NCBI GenBank assembly: GCA_015679605.1
Contig: JAAAVE010000277.1
Span: 4,240-24,278 of the forward strand
Length of the DNA: 20,039 bases
Direction: 5' to 3'
Origin: Podila epigama
Taxonomy: Eukaryota; Mortierellomycota; Mortierellomycetes; Mortierellales; Mortierellaceae
Positions within the stretch are counted from its first letter, which is position 1. The number at the start of each line of letters is the position of its first letter. The notes below the pieces were generated by a model that saw only the letters and a list, made by a program, of their open reading frames with translations, was not told where the DNA came from and did no database searches. Below are positions 9,671-19,964 of the stretch, in pieces. A program made the position numbers and the translations under genes.

Positions 9671-10473
9671 ATTGTTGCGAGTGGATGATGAAGACAATCA
9701 ACAAAAGATGAGACCTAATAAGAGAGTGCGTGTGGTTGGAAAGAATGAATGAATGAATGAAAATGGACTTTGTGGAGAAGAAAGAATAGAAAAGAAAAAA
9801 AAAGGATCATCTTTTTCAATTGTCATTTCCATTCATGATGAGACAATAAAAGCAAAAACTTGCGTTGAAGTGGTCCCTGCTCACAAAAAAATTCACTCTT
9901 TGTCTGTCTATCCATCCATCCATGCACACACTTTTCTACTTCACACACACACACACGCCCATACACGCCCATAGACATCCACGCCTATTCACATTCATAC
10001 AAACATACACACACCTTGTCTCTCACTGTCTCTCTGTCTATTTCTCACTCTCTCATCATCTGATCACTCGTTGTGTCGTGTAATGACCATTTAACTTTTG
10101 GTCCATTGCATAAAAACACAAAAATATATATTCGTTAAATATATCTTAAACCTTCCTACCCATCTCTTCTTTTTCCCCCCACCTTTCCTTTGTCATCATC
10201 ATTCTTCATCATCCACTAATTCCTGAAACCCAAAATCACCTTTTTATGCACCACTCCCACACCATCACAACATAATCAATTCTTTTCTTTTATTCAATAT
10301 TCAACTTTGCAAATCATTCATCATCCTTCACGTCTTCATCCATCTCATCCCTCCCTTCACCTTTGAAGCCTTTGTCAGTCCACCCCCTTCCTTCCCTTTC
10401 TTCACCACTTTTGCCACGTTCATAGACACTTCTCTTTCTGGCACCCGATTATCATCCTATATCACATTGCCGC

Positions 10474-13400
10474 ATGCTTGTTCCTGGATCTGAACCCGAC
10501 TTTTCGGGTCCCGGCCCCGTGCCCGCCCTCACCCTCCCCTCTCTCCGCGACCTCGACAAGAGTCTCGGAGGTGCAGAGACGGACAGCGCCTTTCACCACC
10601 ATGGTACCAACGTCCATGCCCACCAACCCAAGTCCCAATCGTCTGACCCACATCTCCACCGCCACTATCAGCAACAACAGCAACAACACCAGCACCAACA
10701 AGGCCACTCAATTGACAGCCACTACAAAGCAATGCCTCACCTGCCATCGCCGTCGCCATCGTCGTCTGACCCCTCAGCTTATCAATACGGCGACCAACGT
10801 AGCCGGTACTCGTCCTCGGCAGGGTCCCTTCCAGGTAAACAAGCCATCCATTATGTTACTTTCTTCCATACTGGTTGTTGGTCACTGTGCGTCCGCACTT
10901 TGATAAAACATCTCCCAAGAACACCCACCCAAAATCGTTGTTGAACGCGTTGCTAACTCTATTCCCCACACATTACTAACTCTATTCCCCACACATTACT
11001 ATATGACACTTTGTCACCCACTTCATCCGCTCACTAGACCTCTATATGAGTTCACCTTCGGCAGCTATGTCGACCACAACTTCAACAGTTTCCAAGGCAG
11101 ACACATTGTCGACCATGGACTATCTTCAGGAAAATCACCCGCATGGCAATTCTTTACAAGCCCATGATCGCGGCCATGATAACAAGGACCAAGACAACCA
11201 GGGCCATAGCCAGGATCGCGACTCTGAACTTGACCGTGACCGTGGCTATGAACAAGACCATGACGTTGAACACGACCAGGAATTTGATCACAATGACCGT
11301 AGTATCAGCAACAATGCCGTAAACAATGATTATGCTGACAACAACTCACACAGCACTGCATCCAAGGAGGACGCCACCCTCCTAAAAAAATCATCCAACA
11401 GTAGCACCAGCAACAACGACAACAGCAAAAGCAAGAACAATAACTCCCCTGATACCGACGCTAGTGCCAATAATAACACTACAGAAACTGATGGCGCCAC
11501 CACTGCCACCACCACCACTAAAAAAAAGTCTTCAGAACAAGGTCGCAACTCGGTCAAACGAGCGGCGCAGAACCGTGCTGCTCAACGAGCTTTTCGTCAA
11601 CGCAAAGATCTCTATGTCCGTGAATTGGAGCGCAAGGCTGACCTCCTCCCTGCTGCCGAACTCGAGGTCGCCAACTTAACCAACCGTGTCCGCATGCTGG
11701 AGGCTGCCCTAGCGGCAGCTGAGGCCGAAGTGAATGCGCGGAGGTCTGCATCCGGTATTCTTCCACCACCCATCGTCCCATTAGACTCTCCCCTTGGCCC
11801 TAGTGCAGGGCCTGCTCAAGGTCCCGGAGCACCAAGTCCGCTCCCATCACACATGGACCGAGACTGGAACTGGGACAGGGAGCAACGATTCAAGCATCAT
11901 CCGCATGAACCGACCGGAGCATTGCCGCCACCTCCTGACGCGTATGGCCATAATCCGTCGCCTGCTGTGCGCCGCATTATTCCAAGGCATTCTTCCTCAC
12001 ATCAATTGCGACAGGCTTACAACTCGCCCCCGCCATCGTCCTATGGGCCACCAAAACATATCTCACAGTCGTACTTCCAGGCAGGTTCTGACCAAGAGTT
12101 CGACGCAAGCCGTCCTCAGCGCCGTCTCCGTCGTCATCCATCCGAGTCTTCGCTCAATTTGAGGATGCACGTGGACTCGAGGTTCTCGACCTCGCCTGGT
12201 TCAGATTCCTTTTCTCCTTATCGTCCTAACGACACGACCAGAATGGAGACTACATCATCTCTAGTATCCTCTGGCGAGGGTGGCTGTAGCAGTGGCCAGT
12301 TCAGCGTGAACAGCATTCTCAAAAAGCCAACCTTACCCGTGCCTGCATCGGCGCGTCAGCTCGATCATCATATCAGTCGCCCATACCCAAGTTCGCCCTT
12401 GACGCCTACACAGGAACGGTCAACTCACCATGTCCATTCAGACCCAAATGCATCACCAAGTTCCATCCATCATTCTCTGCACCATCATCCGTCCTCGCTC
12501 TCCAATGACCAGAGCAAGAAACGACCAAGTGATGGTGTTGCCAGCTGGGGTGGCCAAGATCTCTACAGGAGCGCACCGGACTCGGACAACTCACATTCAT
12601 ACCATCAGGTGAAGAAGCAATCTAGCTGGAGCTCTCTTTCGGACCAGTACCGTATTCACTCGATCAAGAAGCAGCAGAGTTTAGGCTCCTTGTCCGAACG
12701 ACGACTCTTGCACCAACAGAACTCGACTGCCATTCGAGATGCTCAGTACTTTCGGGAATCCGGGCGAGGTGTTCCCAGTGGAAGCAACATTGGCGTGAAC
12801 AACAGTATGGGTGGTGCAGCAGGGACATCAGGATCAGGATCAGGATCAGGAGTTGGGGCTGGAGTCGGGACTGGAGCGATGAACAGCCCTACCTCGGCGT
12901 TATCGCCAGTGACGAATACGTTTACATTCTCGCCAAAGCTACGACACACTGGATACAATAGCAGCAACAGTAATACCAACAACAGCAGCAACTCTGTCAC
13001 TCTCCCTCCAGTGTCGTTACTCTCACTGGCTTCACCTTCAAGCCGCCCACGTGATTTGACTGAGGATGATCTTCCAGAGCCTTCGCCGCTGTCGACGTCG
13101 GGAGAGCAACGCCACTTTTCTCACCATTATCACCGACCTACTCTCCATCATCGTGCCAGTACCAATAGTTTGACGGCAACACGGCGTAGTGAGAGACGAC
13201 CCTCTTGGCCTGAGAACGGACTTGGATTTTCAAATGGTCATAATATTGGAGGAGGAGGAGGAGCTGGAGGCATGGTTACTGCAAGTCCTGAGATGCCGTC
13301 GCCGTCGTCTGAGGGACGTTTCAATTCGTCGAGCTTGCCCCGAATTTCATCTGCATTCTCTCAAGGAATATCATCCTCTGCGGCAGCTCCTGGCCATGTC

Positions 13401-13685
13401 CGACTGTCCCCTATCACGCCGGGTAACGTCCTTTCAAGTGCGCCCACTGATCTCGGTAGTGCACATTCAGAACAAGGGTCGCCGTTTTCGTATTCATCAC
13501 AACACTCGTATTTCGATCGACACCAGCATCCGTCACAACAAAAACAACAGCAGCACTCTGGTTTCAGAGATACCGAGATGGCAAACGCTTCAATGTCTCC
13601 TTCGCCCTCACCTCCTCACTACTCCCAACTCCCGCAGCAGCAATATGACGCCAAAGATACCCCAGATGAGTCCTCAGCGGCGTGA
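10474..13685 (+). CDS. bZIP transcription factor of the Pap1/Yap (AP-1-like) group
   Basis: Exon 10474-10834 and exon 11038-13685 join in phase (GAC codon across a 203-base intron) into about 1,002 aa. The basic region and zipper span about residues 289-355: KRAAQNRAAQRAFRQRK with the N-x7-R signature (N299) and the NxxAQxxFR form typical of fungal Pap1/Yap proteins, followed by leucine heptads (LERKADL, ELEVANL, RVRMLEAAL). The rest is low complexity: Gln/His-rich (Q66-Q76), Pro/Ser-rich (about 88-103), a charged His/Asp/Arg stretch (about 161-209), Asn/Ser/Thr (about 215-285), then long Ser/Pro/His-rich sequence. It presumably acts in the nucleus as a dimer. I see only an isolated cysteine, so the cysteine-rich redox domains of Yap1/Pap1 appear absent and oxidative-stress sensing cannot be assumed. 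An alternative reading starts at the in-frame ATG 11046 and omits exon 1; exon 1 is favoured because of the consensus GTAAAC donor and exact frame. Confidence 0.85.
10953..10998 (+). repeat. Tandem 23-bp duplication inside the bZIP intron
   Basis: Two identical 23-base units (10953-10975 and 10976-10998), each starting CTAACTC, lie in tandem. CTAAC matches the fungal branch-point consensus, so the intron carries two equivalent branch-point candidates, about 59 and 82 bases before the acceptor. Confidence 0.93.
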
Positions 13686-13770
13686 AGTATAAACATAAAA
13701 AAGTTTTTGACTTTTTTTTTGTCTTTTTGACCAGTTTATAATACTTTCTGATTTTAGTGCATCAATATAT

Positions 13771-13776
13771 AATAAA
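13771..13776 (+). terminator. Probable bZIP polyadenylation signal
   Basis: AATAAA lies 86 bases downstream of the bZIP stop codon, followed by an A-rich stretch. Confidence 0.5.
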
Positions 13777-14689
13777 AAAAAGTAAGAAATGCGATAGACA
13801 AGAAAAAGTGTTCTGGGACAACAGAGGAATGGCGTGAGGAGTAGAGAAAGAGATAGGGCACAAAAAAAAACTATTCTAGGACATAGAAGTACAAAGGGGT
13901 TTTTGTTTACGTCTGATGTACATGCGCTAACCAGACTAATAATGACGTTACTGTGCCTGTGTAATGTACATTCGTACACAACAATGTTAGTCCATAGTCA
14001 ACACAGCGCTCGCTGCCCATGACACTAATTTTTTTGTGACAGGGGTAGATTCAGTCGTACACAATGCACTATGGGTGCACACACATCTGTAAGTTGAGTA
14101 CAGTCCATGTACACCACAAATGCAAGATGGGTACACAAAGGCTTCAGTCAACCTTGGTACCACCATGAACTTTTTCTTTTCCTCCACATAATAAAAGAAC
14201 AAAACGTGGATGACCGTACCCATCTTTAACCCAGGGGAAGGACGATGGACCATACAAAATTAGCTCAAAAAAAAAGGGTGCCAAATTAAGCTCGAGACAA
14301 CAAAAAAAGACCAGCTGGAACAAAAATGCCTCAAAAAGAAATTATTCTGTCGCACTTTTTAAGAAAAAGGGGGGGAAAAGATGGTGACAGTAGGCAGTGT
14401 AGGCAGGCGGATAATGAAAAAAAAAAAAAAAAAAAAATGGACGCAGCTCCGCCTTCAACCCTCTTCACCTTCTCTTGCAACAAAGCCTTTTTTACTACGT
14501 ACAGGGCGCAAATCCCCATATCAGAAAAGCGAGACATAACGAAAGGACCAAAGAAAGCGAAGGCTGTGGTTTTGTTTCGTTTGATATGGAGATATGATGG
14601 GTTGATGGTGATGACGATATTTTTTTTTTGCATGGGTCAAGATAGGATGTCAAATAGAAAAAAGGCCTCACTCCTTCTCTCCTTCGAGA

Positions 14690-14697
14690 TATAAAAA
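14690..14697 (+). promoter_or_regulatory. TATA-box candidate for the P-type ATPase gene
   Basis: TATAAAAA lies about 240 bases upstream of the ATPase ATG, and a second TATA-like word, CTATATAC, lies at 14753-14760. Either could position transcription; the sequence does not decide between them. Confidence 0.4.
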
Positions 14698-14935
14698 TCT
14701 CCGTGCATCATTGTTATTTCCTTTTTTTTTGCTCAACTCCACCAAGTCAAGTCTATATACCACCCCTCCCTAATCATCTTCATCACCATCGGCAACAGCA
14801 GCAGCAGACGCAACAACAGCCGCAGCAGTAACAGTAGCATCACCAAAGAGCTTCATCACCGTAGTTCAAGCACAACAACCTCATTTCCACTGCTACAAAC
14901 CACCACACCCACTCACCCGGAAAGACATTACACTC

Positions 14936-17900
14936 ATGGCGTCAAACTCGGCGCCTGTGGAGCCATCCAAGCTCGCCTTCCATGAGCCGCTAAAGATGAC
15001 CAGAACCAGAACCAGCCACAGTGTGAACAAACCCCTCGCTCCTCCCCCAGAACTATCCGCAGAGGAAAAGGAGAGGAAAGCTAATGCAGAAAAGAAGCGG
15101 AAAGCTCTGGACATTGTAAGTTATCTTTGTGATTTTAGACACTTTTCTCGTGGAGTTGAGCTTAGAATTTAAGCTATTGTACTCACCCACTTCATCCCTT
15201 CTCACTCCTCTTCCTCACCAACGCCGTCATCATTAGACAGAGCACCTGTTCCCTGTCGAGGAGATTGCGGCAAGACATGGAGTGAATATCAACCTTCAAA
15301 AACCAAACCTCAGCCAAGGCCTTGATTCGACTGTCGCTGCCCAGCGACTCGTGGAGAATGGTCGCAACGTGCTTGCCCCGCCCAAGCAGGTCTCGCCCTT
15401 TATGAAATTCTTTTATTGTCTTTCTTCTCTCTTCAATCTGCTCCTCATCTTTGCTGGTATCCTGAATTATATCCTGCTCGCAATCGATCCTCAGGGAAAC
15501 AAAGTCAACGTAAAGTATTTCAGCAATTTTTGTTTTGTACACAGAGCAACAAGAACGCACACTTCAATGACCGAATGACTTTTCTAACAAAAAATTTTTG
15601 CCACTAAAAAAAACAAAAAAAACACACACACACACACACTCACTCACTCACAGACCTATCTTGGAGCCATCCTGATTATTGTCGCGTTCCTGAATGCAGC
15701 CATCGAATTCTATCAAGCCCAGAAATCAGCCGCAGTTCTCCAGTCGTTTTTGGATCTCATGCCCGCAAAGTGCTACGTCCAGCGAGATGGCAAGTCTGTC
15801 CAGATCCCAGCCTCGGACTTGGTCCTGGGTGATGTCGTGTTTGCTCGTATGGGCGACAAAGTACCTGCCGATATCATGATCTTTGGCTGCACCGAAATGA
15901 AGGTCGACAACTCGTCCTTGACTGGCGAGACTGACCCACAGGACCGTGCCGTCGTCAATGACATGAAGAACCCACTCGAGGCCCGAAACCTCTGTTTCAA
16001 TGGCTCTCTAGTTGTCAATGGTGAAGGCTATGGTATCGTCATCCGTACCGGCGACAATACTGTCCTCGGCCAGATCGCAGGCCTTACTGCCAACGAGGAC
16101 GCTGAAAAGTCACCACTCTCAAAGGAGATTGACGATTTTGTCAAGATTATTGCATCCATTGCCATTACGACAGCCATCGTCTTTTTCCTCATTGGATATT
16201 TTGCCGTCTACCGAGACAAGCCCTCCGGAATCTCTAGCACTCTCAACTTTGCAATTGGTGTCTTTGTCGCTTGGGTACCCGAGGGTCTGCCCGCAACTGT
16301 GACCATGCTCCTGACCATTGCTGCCAAGCGTATGGCGACCCAGAATGTGCTCGTCAAGGACCTGACTGGTGTCGAGACACTTGGCGCAATTACATTGCTC
16401 GCCACCGATAAGACCGGCACCCTCACCCGCAATCAAATGACTGTGACCAACATCTGGTCTTCCCTCAATATGTACTCAGTCATTCGAAGCGCCGCCACGA
16501 CCGAAGTCCCCTTTGACAGCAGTTCACCTGGTATCCCCCAAGTCCTATCGATTGCTGCCCTGTGCTCGCGTGCAAAGTTTGACCGCACAGATGTACCTAT
16601 TGCTGAGCGTCAAGTCCTAGGAGACGCCACCGAGTCTGGGTTGATGCGATTTGCAGCGGCCAACATGGATAACTTTGACAACATGGATGAATTGTATCCC
16701 AAAGTCTTTGAAGTGCCTTTCAATTCGGACAACAAATGGGCCATGACCATTCATGACAAGGCACATGACACTGGAAGGTTTACTCTCTTGATGAAGGGTG
16801 CTCCTGAGCGTATTTTACGTCTATGCAGCACTATCCTCATCAACAACGAGGCGATTCCTTTGACGGCCGAGCATGCCAAAGCATATGATGGGATGTATGC
16901 TTTGATGGCCTCCAAGGGTCATCGTGTCCTTGCCTTTGCACAGATGCTCCTCCCTCGCGACCAATACCCGGATGATATTGTGTTTGAAAAGGAAAAGAAA
17001 AACTACCCTACGAAAGACCTTTGCTTTGTCGGCCTGGTCTCGCTTGAAGACCCTCCAAAGCATGGTGTACGCGAGGCGATCGGTCGTTGCCGTTCTGCGG
17101 GCATCCGTGTCATGATGGTGACAGGAGATCACCCTCTGACCGCTGAGGCGATTGGGCGAAAGATCAACCTGATGTTGTCGGACACAAAGGAGATGGTGGC
17201 CAAGCATCGTGGTTGTGCTGTGGAAGAAGTCGAGGAAGACGAGTACAACGCTATTGTGATTCATGGCGAGCAAATCGACTCACTGGCGGAACAAGACTGG
17301 GACAACATCTTCTCCAAGAACGAAATCATTTTTGCGCGTACCTCACCAAAACACAAACTCGAGATTGTCAAGCGCGCGCAGGCCATGGGTCATATTGTCG
17401 GTGTCACAGGCGACGGAGTGAATGACTCGCCTGCGCTCAAAAAAGCAGACTTGGGCATTGCCATGAACATCTCGGGATCCGATGTATCCAAAGAGGCAGC
17501 AGCTATGATTCTCTTGGATGACAACTTTGCATCGACCGTCCGTGGTATTGAGGAAGGGCGACTTATCTTTACAAACCTGAAAAAGTCGATCCAGTACACT
17601 ATCACGCATTCAATGCCAGAGGTCATCCCCAACTTGCTCTACGTGATTGCATCGATTCCATTGCCCATCTCGGCCATGCTTATTTTGGTCATTGATCTTG
17701 GATTCGAGTTGTTGATCTCGTTGACGTTTGCTTGGGATAAGCCCGAGTCTTCTGCAGGTCTGATGAAACTCCCTCCACGCAAACCTGTCACTGCCGCCTC
17801 AGTCGAACGCCGTCGTCGTCTTGCTACCCGTGCCCTACCACCCGTGTACGATGCGGAGACGGGTGACGAGGTCAAGTCCTCTTGGTTTGCGCGGTTCCAA

Positions 17901-18548
17901 CATGACTTTAAAGCAATGTTCACAAGTGTCTACTGGCGTGAGCGCTTTGAGCATACAGAGGATGAAGTGTTGGTCGATGCTGGTCTCTTGTCGTGGGCAT
18001 ATCTCGAGGTAGGCGTTATCCAGACGATTGGAGCATTGGTCACCTTCTTTGTTGTTCTCTATTGTGAGAGTGATCGCGTGGTGACACCTGCCAGAGCTGT
18101 GGAACTACAAAAGGCTGGACAGTTCACAGATGCCTTCCCAGTGAACCACGAGTTGTTGGCCAAAGCACAGTCGTCCTTTTACCTGAGCATTATGATCATG
18201 CAGCTGTTCAATATGTTTGCATGCAAGACGCGGTACCGGTTGCCATTTGGCAGGTACATGTTTTCGAACAAGCGGTCGTTTATCGGTGTGGTATTCGGCT
18301 GTGCACTCGGCTTCTTTATCGTGTACTGCCCAGGGTTGCCAGTTGTCTTTGGGACATCGAACGATACACCGTTTATCTACCTGTTGATTCCTATGGTGTT
18401 TGGTGTGTTTATTATCTTTTATGCTACTGTTCGACAGTTGGTCCTGCGCCGTCTCCGACCCACGACTCTGAATGACGAGATCATTGGCCTCAACATGTTC
18501 CCCACCATCCGTAGCACGCAAAGCAAGAATGCCCATCGCGCCGTGTAG
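14936..18548 (+). CDS. Class IIC P-type cation ATPase (Na,K-/H,K-ATPase alpha-like)
   Basis: Exons 14936-15115, 15237-15509 and 15654-18548 join in phase 0 to give 1,115 aa. The family pumps Na+, K+ or H+ across membranes through an aspartyl-phosphate intermediate. Core motifs are intact: TGE (241-243, dephosphorylation), VPEGLPATVT (helix 4, E361), DKTGTLT (phosphorylated D403), KGAPERIL (nucleotide site), MVTGDHPLTAE and TGDGVND (D738). Class IIC traits include the N-terminal cation-transporter domain (TEHLFPVEEIAARHG), VDNSSLTGE, AKRMA-x-x-N-x-LVK, CKTR before helix 9 and YCPG. Length is somewhat above animal alpha subunits (about 1,020 aa), partly from a basic N-terminal extension. By alignment with Na,K-ATPase, E779 and D804 are kept (E807, D832) while D808 becomes E836, S775 becomes H803, N324 becomes W358, and D926 and E954 become N1004 and G1033. 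Substrate is therefore uncertain. Related pumps are known from early-diverging fungi such as Blastocladiella. No beta-subunit gene is in the window. Confidence 0.9.
15622..15653 (+). repeat. (CA)n(CACT)n tract at an ATPase acceptor
   Basis: A CA dinucleotide run followed by CACT repeats leads directly into the CAG acceptor (15651-15653) of ATPase intron 2. The acceptor therefore lies in a length-variable repeat rather than the usual T-rich tract. Confidence 0.85.
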
Positions 18549-18623
18549 AACACAATTTTTATTGCATATTGTAATGTAATTATCTTGATGCGACGTTGTT
18601 TGTAATAGAAACGCATTATTTTT

Positions 18624-18629
18624 TTTATT
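18624..18629 (-). terminator. Probable ADP/ATP carrier polyadenylation signal
   Basis: The minus strand reads AATAAA here, 134 bases after the carrier stop codon and only 75 bases past the stop of the convergent ATPase gene, so the two transcripts probably overlap at their 3' ends. Confidence 0.4.
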
Positions 18630-18762
18630 GCTTGCTTGTGTTCTCTGTAAAAAAAAAGCATTTTGCAACAAGTTTTACACCAACCAAGTATGAACTAAAT
18701 CCACGACCAATGGTTGCTACAATGACAGATGAGGCGAAAGAAAAAAAAGAGGACAGACTTGG

Positions 18763-19964
18763 TTATCCGGAACCACTGGAGAAAGCAGTACCCAAAAAAA
18801 TCATTTGTAGCTTGTCATATCCAGCAATGGCACCAGCTACCAATGCCCAAAAGAGTAAATGAAAAAAAAAGAGAATAACACAGTCAGAGTTGAAAAGCAT
18901 TTTGGTTCATCACGTATTTTACACGAAAAAAAATACACAAGGAACGACACTAACCGCCAGCGACTGCACGGAGAATGTTGGCGCCGGCGCCCTTGAACAA
19001 TGAGTAGTAGCCCTCATGCTTGATGATTTGTTGAAAGGCATCCATGGACGATTTGTACTTGATGGGTTCACCCGAAGTCATCATCATTCGACGACGAACA
19101 GTGTCGATAGGATAGGAGGCCAAGCCAGCCACGGTTGTTACACCAAATGCAAGCATGTAACACGCAACAAACGAATCTTGCATCGACGTGTGCATCATTG
19201 GCTTGAGGCTGTCGTACAAGCCAAAGTCTACGTGTATGTATGTGTGTACATAAGAGTAAGAACCAGATGGAAAAGGTAGTGAAAAAGGACAGGAACTTTG
19301 AAAGAACCTATTTTTCCAACTTACACAATCCTCGGTACACTACGATGCCAACGGTCGAAATGATAAATCCTCGGTAGAGACCAGCAATGCCATCAGAGGC
19401 CAAAGTCTTTTTGTAGACATCAATCAGTCCAGAGTACTGACGACCGCCACCCAAACCCTTGGCCGAGGCAGCCTTGGCATCGTTGGCAAGACGTGTTCGC
19501 GCATAGTCAAGCGAGTAAACAATGGCGAGTGAACTGGCGCCAGCAGCACCACCCGTCGCCATATTCGTCATGAACCATTTCGCGTACCCATCTCGGTCCT
19601 TGTCCACTTCAAACCTCGACTTGAACTGTGCTCGCCAACCAAAATTGAGCGCTTGCGTTGGAAAATAGCGGAGAACGTTGACGGTATTTCCGCGCCACAA
19701 GGCCAACGCACCCTCTTCTTGCACGACGCGTTTGAAGCAATCAGTGATGCTCAAATATCGGGTCGTCAAGCGACCAGATTTTATCATTTCATCCTGGTTT
19801 TGGAGGAGGAGTTTGACACGCTCGATAGGTGCCTGTATGATTTCAAGTATAAACAGTGAGTGCTGCTGTGTCATCGAGTGCTTTTTTCGAAAGACTACAT
19901 TTTCAACCATTTCCCACTAAAAAAATGCTTACTGCAAATGTTTTACTGATAGCAGCGGAGACCC
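18763..19964 (-). CDS. AAC: Mitochondrial ADP/ATP carrier (adenine nucleotide translocase); 5' end outside window
   Basis: The carrier exchanges cytosolic ADP for matrix ATP across the inner mitochondrial membrane. Visible exons are 19964-19933, 19832-19325, 19227-18955 and 18836-18763, all phase-consistent, encoding about 295 residues to a TAA stop. All three repeat signatures of mitochondrial carriers are present: [20 protein letters not shown] (PIERVK), [10 protein letters not shown], and [18 protein letters not shown] is the diagnostic hexapeptide of ADP/ATP carriers. [14 protein letters not shown] and the C-terminal [20 protein letters not shown] also match the family. The first visible exon is only 32 bases. 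It ends in a consensus GTAAGC donor and needs one base from an upstream exon. That upstream exon would lie in or beyond 19965-20039; its donor (perhaps GTGACG near 20028) is not certain. An in-frame stop upstream of the 32-base exon supports an intron there. Probably 10-25 N-terminal residues are missing. Confidence 0.93.

Larger units (their letters stand above)
8553..10473. promoter_or_regulatory. 1.9-kb divergent intergenic region between NOX (-) and bZIP (+)
   Basis: No credible coding region is seen. The stretch contains a perfect X-box palindrome (9182-9195), CACGTG (9128-9133), G-T-G-A-type short repeats (about 9284-9345), a (GAT)17 microsatellite (9602-9652), GAAT repeats (about 9743-9760), a CA run (9942-9956), an AT-rich TATATATA patch (about 10122-10147) and a long pyrimidine-rich leader (about 10150-10470) on the bZIP coding strand. 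The AT patch and pyrimidine-rich tract are compatible with a bZIP promoter and 5' UTR. A short first NOX exon could also be hidden near 8560-8800; GTGAGT on the minus strand near 8725 is a possible donor. Confidence 0.5.
13686..14935. other. 1.25-kb intergenic region between bZIP and the P-type ATPase
   Basis: Both neighbours run on the plus strand. The left part should be the bZIP 3' UTR (AATAAA at 13771). The middle has several GTACAC/TGTAC-type words but no clear repeat and no gene. A 21-base A run lies at 14417-14437. The right part has two TATA-like elements (14690 and 14753) and a CAG/CAA-rich leader (about 14790-14850) before the ATPase ATG. No tRNA or other RNA gene was recognised. 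Confidence 0.5.

Noticed and set aside
9362-9697. Minus-strand ORF with a long isoleucine run
   Set aside because: It is produced by the GAT microsatellite and has no supporting codon pattern or domain.
13189-13692. 167-codon plus-strand ORF
   Set aside because: It is an out-of-frame shadow of the bZIP coding sequence.
13940-14170. Cluster of GTACAC/TGTAC words, considered as a structured repeat or CRISPR-like array
   Set aside because: Spacing is irregular and the words are short; no repeat-spacer periodicity is present, and the host is a eukaryote.
14326-14694. 122-codon plus-strand ORF and an opposing minus-strand ORF
   Set aside because: Both consist largely of homopolymer-encoded Lys or Phe around the A21 run and show no domain.
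18596-18862. 88-codon plus-strand ORF past the ATPase stop
   Set aside because: It lies antisense to the final exon and intron of the ADP/ATP carrier, whose family-specific C terminus explains the region.
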